Of a stretch of 53,493 nt of DNA, positions 51,734 to 53,493 are shown piece by piece. The first letter of the stretch is position 1, and each line of letters starts with the position of its first letter. The position numbers and the translations under genes were made by a program. The notes beneath the pieces are model-generated. The model saw only the letters and a program-made list of their open reading frames with translations, had not been told where the DNA came from and searched no databases. The stretch is from Gemmatimonadota bacterium. Its GTDB lineage: Bacteria > Orphanbacterota > Orphanbacteria > Orphanbacterales > Orphanbacteraceae. The stretch covers positions 1-53,493 of the forward strand of contig JAGUYC010000066.1 in the NCBI GenBank assembly GCA_020061515.1, given 5' to 3'.

Positions 51734-52762
51734 ATGAAGATCGAAGCGGAAGGCGCCCCGCATCCGGCGCTCTGGTGGCGGGAAGAGAACGGGCGCGTCG
51801 TCTGCACCCTCTGCCCCCGCTTCTGCAGCCTGCGCGAAGGACAGGCGGGCTTCTGCTTCATCCGCAAGAACGTCGGCGGCGCGCTCGTTTCGCTCGGCTA
51901 CGGGCGGCCGACCGGTTTCGGCATCGACCCGGTCGAGAAGAAACCCCTGAACCACTTCCTCCCCGGAACGTCGATCCTCTCGTTCGGAACCGCGGGATGC
52001 AACCTCGGCTGCAAGTTCTGCCAGAACTGGACGACGACGAAGGCCAAGGCGGACGCGGTGCGCACCGTCCGCGCCTCTCCGGAGGACGTCGTGCGGATCG
52101 CAATCGCCGAAGATTGCGTCTCGATCGCCTACACATACAACGACCCGGTCATCTTCGGCGAGTTCGTGATCGACGTCTCCCGCCTCGCGCGCGGGGCGGG
52201 CCTCAAGAACGTGATGGTGACCGCCGGATACATCACCGATGAGGCGCGCGCCGACGTCTTCCGTTTCATCGACGCGGCCAACGTCGATCTCAAGGCTTTC
52301 GACGATGCTTTCTATCAGAAGTACTCCCTCGCCCGCATCGAGCCGGTCAAGGAAACGCTCCTTTGGCTCCGGAATGAGACGGAGATCTGGATCGAAATCA
52401 CAACCCTTCTCATCCCCGGCCTCAACGACTCGCCGGAGGAGATTCGCGCCGAGTGCGCGTGGATTCGGGAGACGCTCGGGGCCGGAACGCCGCTCCACTT
52501 CACCGCCTTTCATCCGGACTACCGGATGAAGGACCTTCCCCGAACGCCCCACGCGACCCTCCGGCACGCCCGCTCGATCGCGAAAGAGGAGGGTCTCGAT
52601 TTCGTTTATATCGGAAACGTCTCGGACGCCGAGGGACAGACGACCTTCTGTCCCGGATGCGGCGCGGTTCTCATCGAAAGAGATTGGCACTCGGTCCGCC
52701 GGAATCGGTTGCGGGGTGGGGCGTGTCCGGATTGCGGCGCGCGGATCCCCGGGGTCTGGTAA
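51734..52762 (+). CDS. amrS: AmmeMemoRadiSam-system radical SAM enzyme (AmrS-like)
   Basis: CTLCPRFCSLREGQAGFC; FGTAGCNLGCKFCQNW; YTYNDPVIFGEFV; C-terminal FCPGCGAVLI..CPDCGARI. Confidence 0.93.
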   Translation: MKIEAEGAPHPALWWREENGRVVCTLCPRFCSLREGQAGFCFIRKNVGGALVSLGYGRPTGFGIDPVEKKPLNHFLPGTSILSFGTAGCNLGCKFCQNWTTTKAKADAVRTVRASPEDVVRIAIAEDCVSIAYTYNDPVIFGEFVIDVSRLARGAGLKNVMVTAGYITDEARADVFRFIDAANVDLKAFDDAFYQKYSLARIEPVKETLLWLRNETEIWIEITTLLIPGLNDSPEEIRAECAWIRETLGAGTPLHFTAFHPDYRMKDLPRTPHATLRHARSIAKEEGLDFVYIGNVSDAEGQTTFCPGCGAVLIERDWHSVRRNRLRGGACPDCGARIPGVW

Positions 52763-53236
52763 GTCGCCTCTCCCCAACCGCCCTTGCCGCTTTCGCCGTT
52801 CGTGCGGTAAGTGCCCGCATGTCCATTCCCCCCATTGGGAAGTCGGGCATGTATCGAACGCGTGCCCGGATTTCGGAACCGTTCTCGAAACCGATCCGCT
52901 CTTCTGCTCCGCCGAGACGGGGGACTTCGCCCTCTGCTCGAACTCGCCCGCGGCCGGCGGGCCGTGCGGCCTCCTCGGCGCGTTCGACGTCGGATGCGGT
53001 TCGTGCGGTCCGATCCGGACGCAGCCGACGAGCTGGGGAGTGATGAAGAGACTCTTTCGATCGCGCGGCTCACTGTCGGCCTTCTCACTCGCTCCGTGCG
53101 ATCCCCCGCGCCCCGGTCCGGATGTGTGCGAACAACCGCTGATTCTTCGCTTTCGCCACGTCCCTCTCCACTTTCCAAGAGGATTTCGTTAGAGTAGGAA
53201 CACTCCGCCGGCACGCGGCGGGCCGGGAGGTGATCC

Positions 53237-53484
53237 TTGCGTGTGACGCGAAGCGAAAGGCGTTCAATCCTCTTGCTCGGTCTCGTTCTGACCGTCGCGC
53301 TCGCGGTACGGCTTCTCTTTCTCACTCGGAACGGCCTCTGGTTCGACGAGGCGATCGTCATTCACCGAAGCAGTCTATCGTTCGGGGAGATGCTCCGCTT
53401 CGTCCGCTCGGGCGACAATACTCCTCCTCTTCACTACATCCTCATGTGGGGTTATTTCCGGCTGATCGGGGGGGGGGGGGGGGG
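53237..53484 (+). CDS. GT39-like membrane protein, N-terminal fragment (truncated by window end)
   Basis: TTG start behind ggaggtgat; MRVTRSERRSILLLGLVLTVALAVRLLFLTRNGLWFDEAIVIHRSSLS..TPPLHYILMWGYFRLIG. Confidence 0.7.
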
Positions 53485-53493
53485 GCAGCCCCC

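Noticed and set aside
52763-53236. ORFs in the gap after amrS (e.g. 52606-53361 minus)
   Set aside because: No recognisable motifs, overlaps amrS antisense; treated as intergenic.

Overview
This is a high-GC bacterial chromosomal window. The FlgD-like C-termini and the SWGQVKTLYR tails look like an FCB-group or Eisenbacteria-type lineage, but that is only an impression. I support about 37 protein-coding genes: a dcw division cluster (mraZ-rsmH-ftsL-ftsI-murE'), acyl-CoA/propionyl metabolism, two secreted proteins with a shared C-terminal tag, RNase R-like, GDH, a GAF/PPDK/nucleotidyltransferase fusion, a frameshifted spermidine-synthase-like membrane protein, xfp-ackA, fur/perR-katG, comM-like ATPase, two different Y1 (REP-associated-type) transposases, a PLP enzyme/DUF1611/PP-loop-creatininase cluster, an enolase-superfamily epimerase, cysK-cysE, rlmD-like and amrS-like genes. 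The best-supported unusual system is a short leader ORF missing from the supplied ORF track, [26 protein letters not shown]. It lies between a near-consensus promoter and an intrinsic-terminator-like hairpin directly upstream of cysK-cysE, and its stop-codon region can form a competing antiterminator, as in classical ribosome-mediated attenuation. Other notable signals are a 183-bp full-length imperfect palindromic repeat (two complete copies, one half copy), two RAYT-type transposases each bracketed by its own short palindromes, a PP-loop ATPase-creatininase fusion in an apparent operon, and a conserved TEE[S/T]SWGQVKTLYR C-terminus on two unrelated secreted proteins. All assignments come from reading the sequence; no database search was run.
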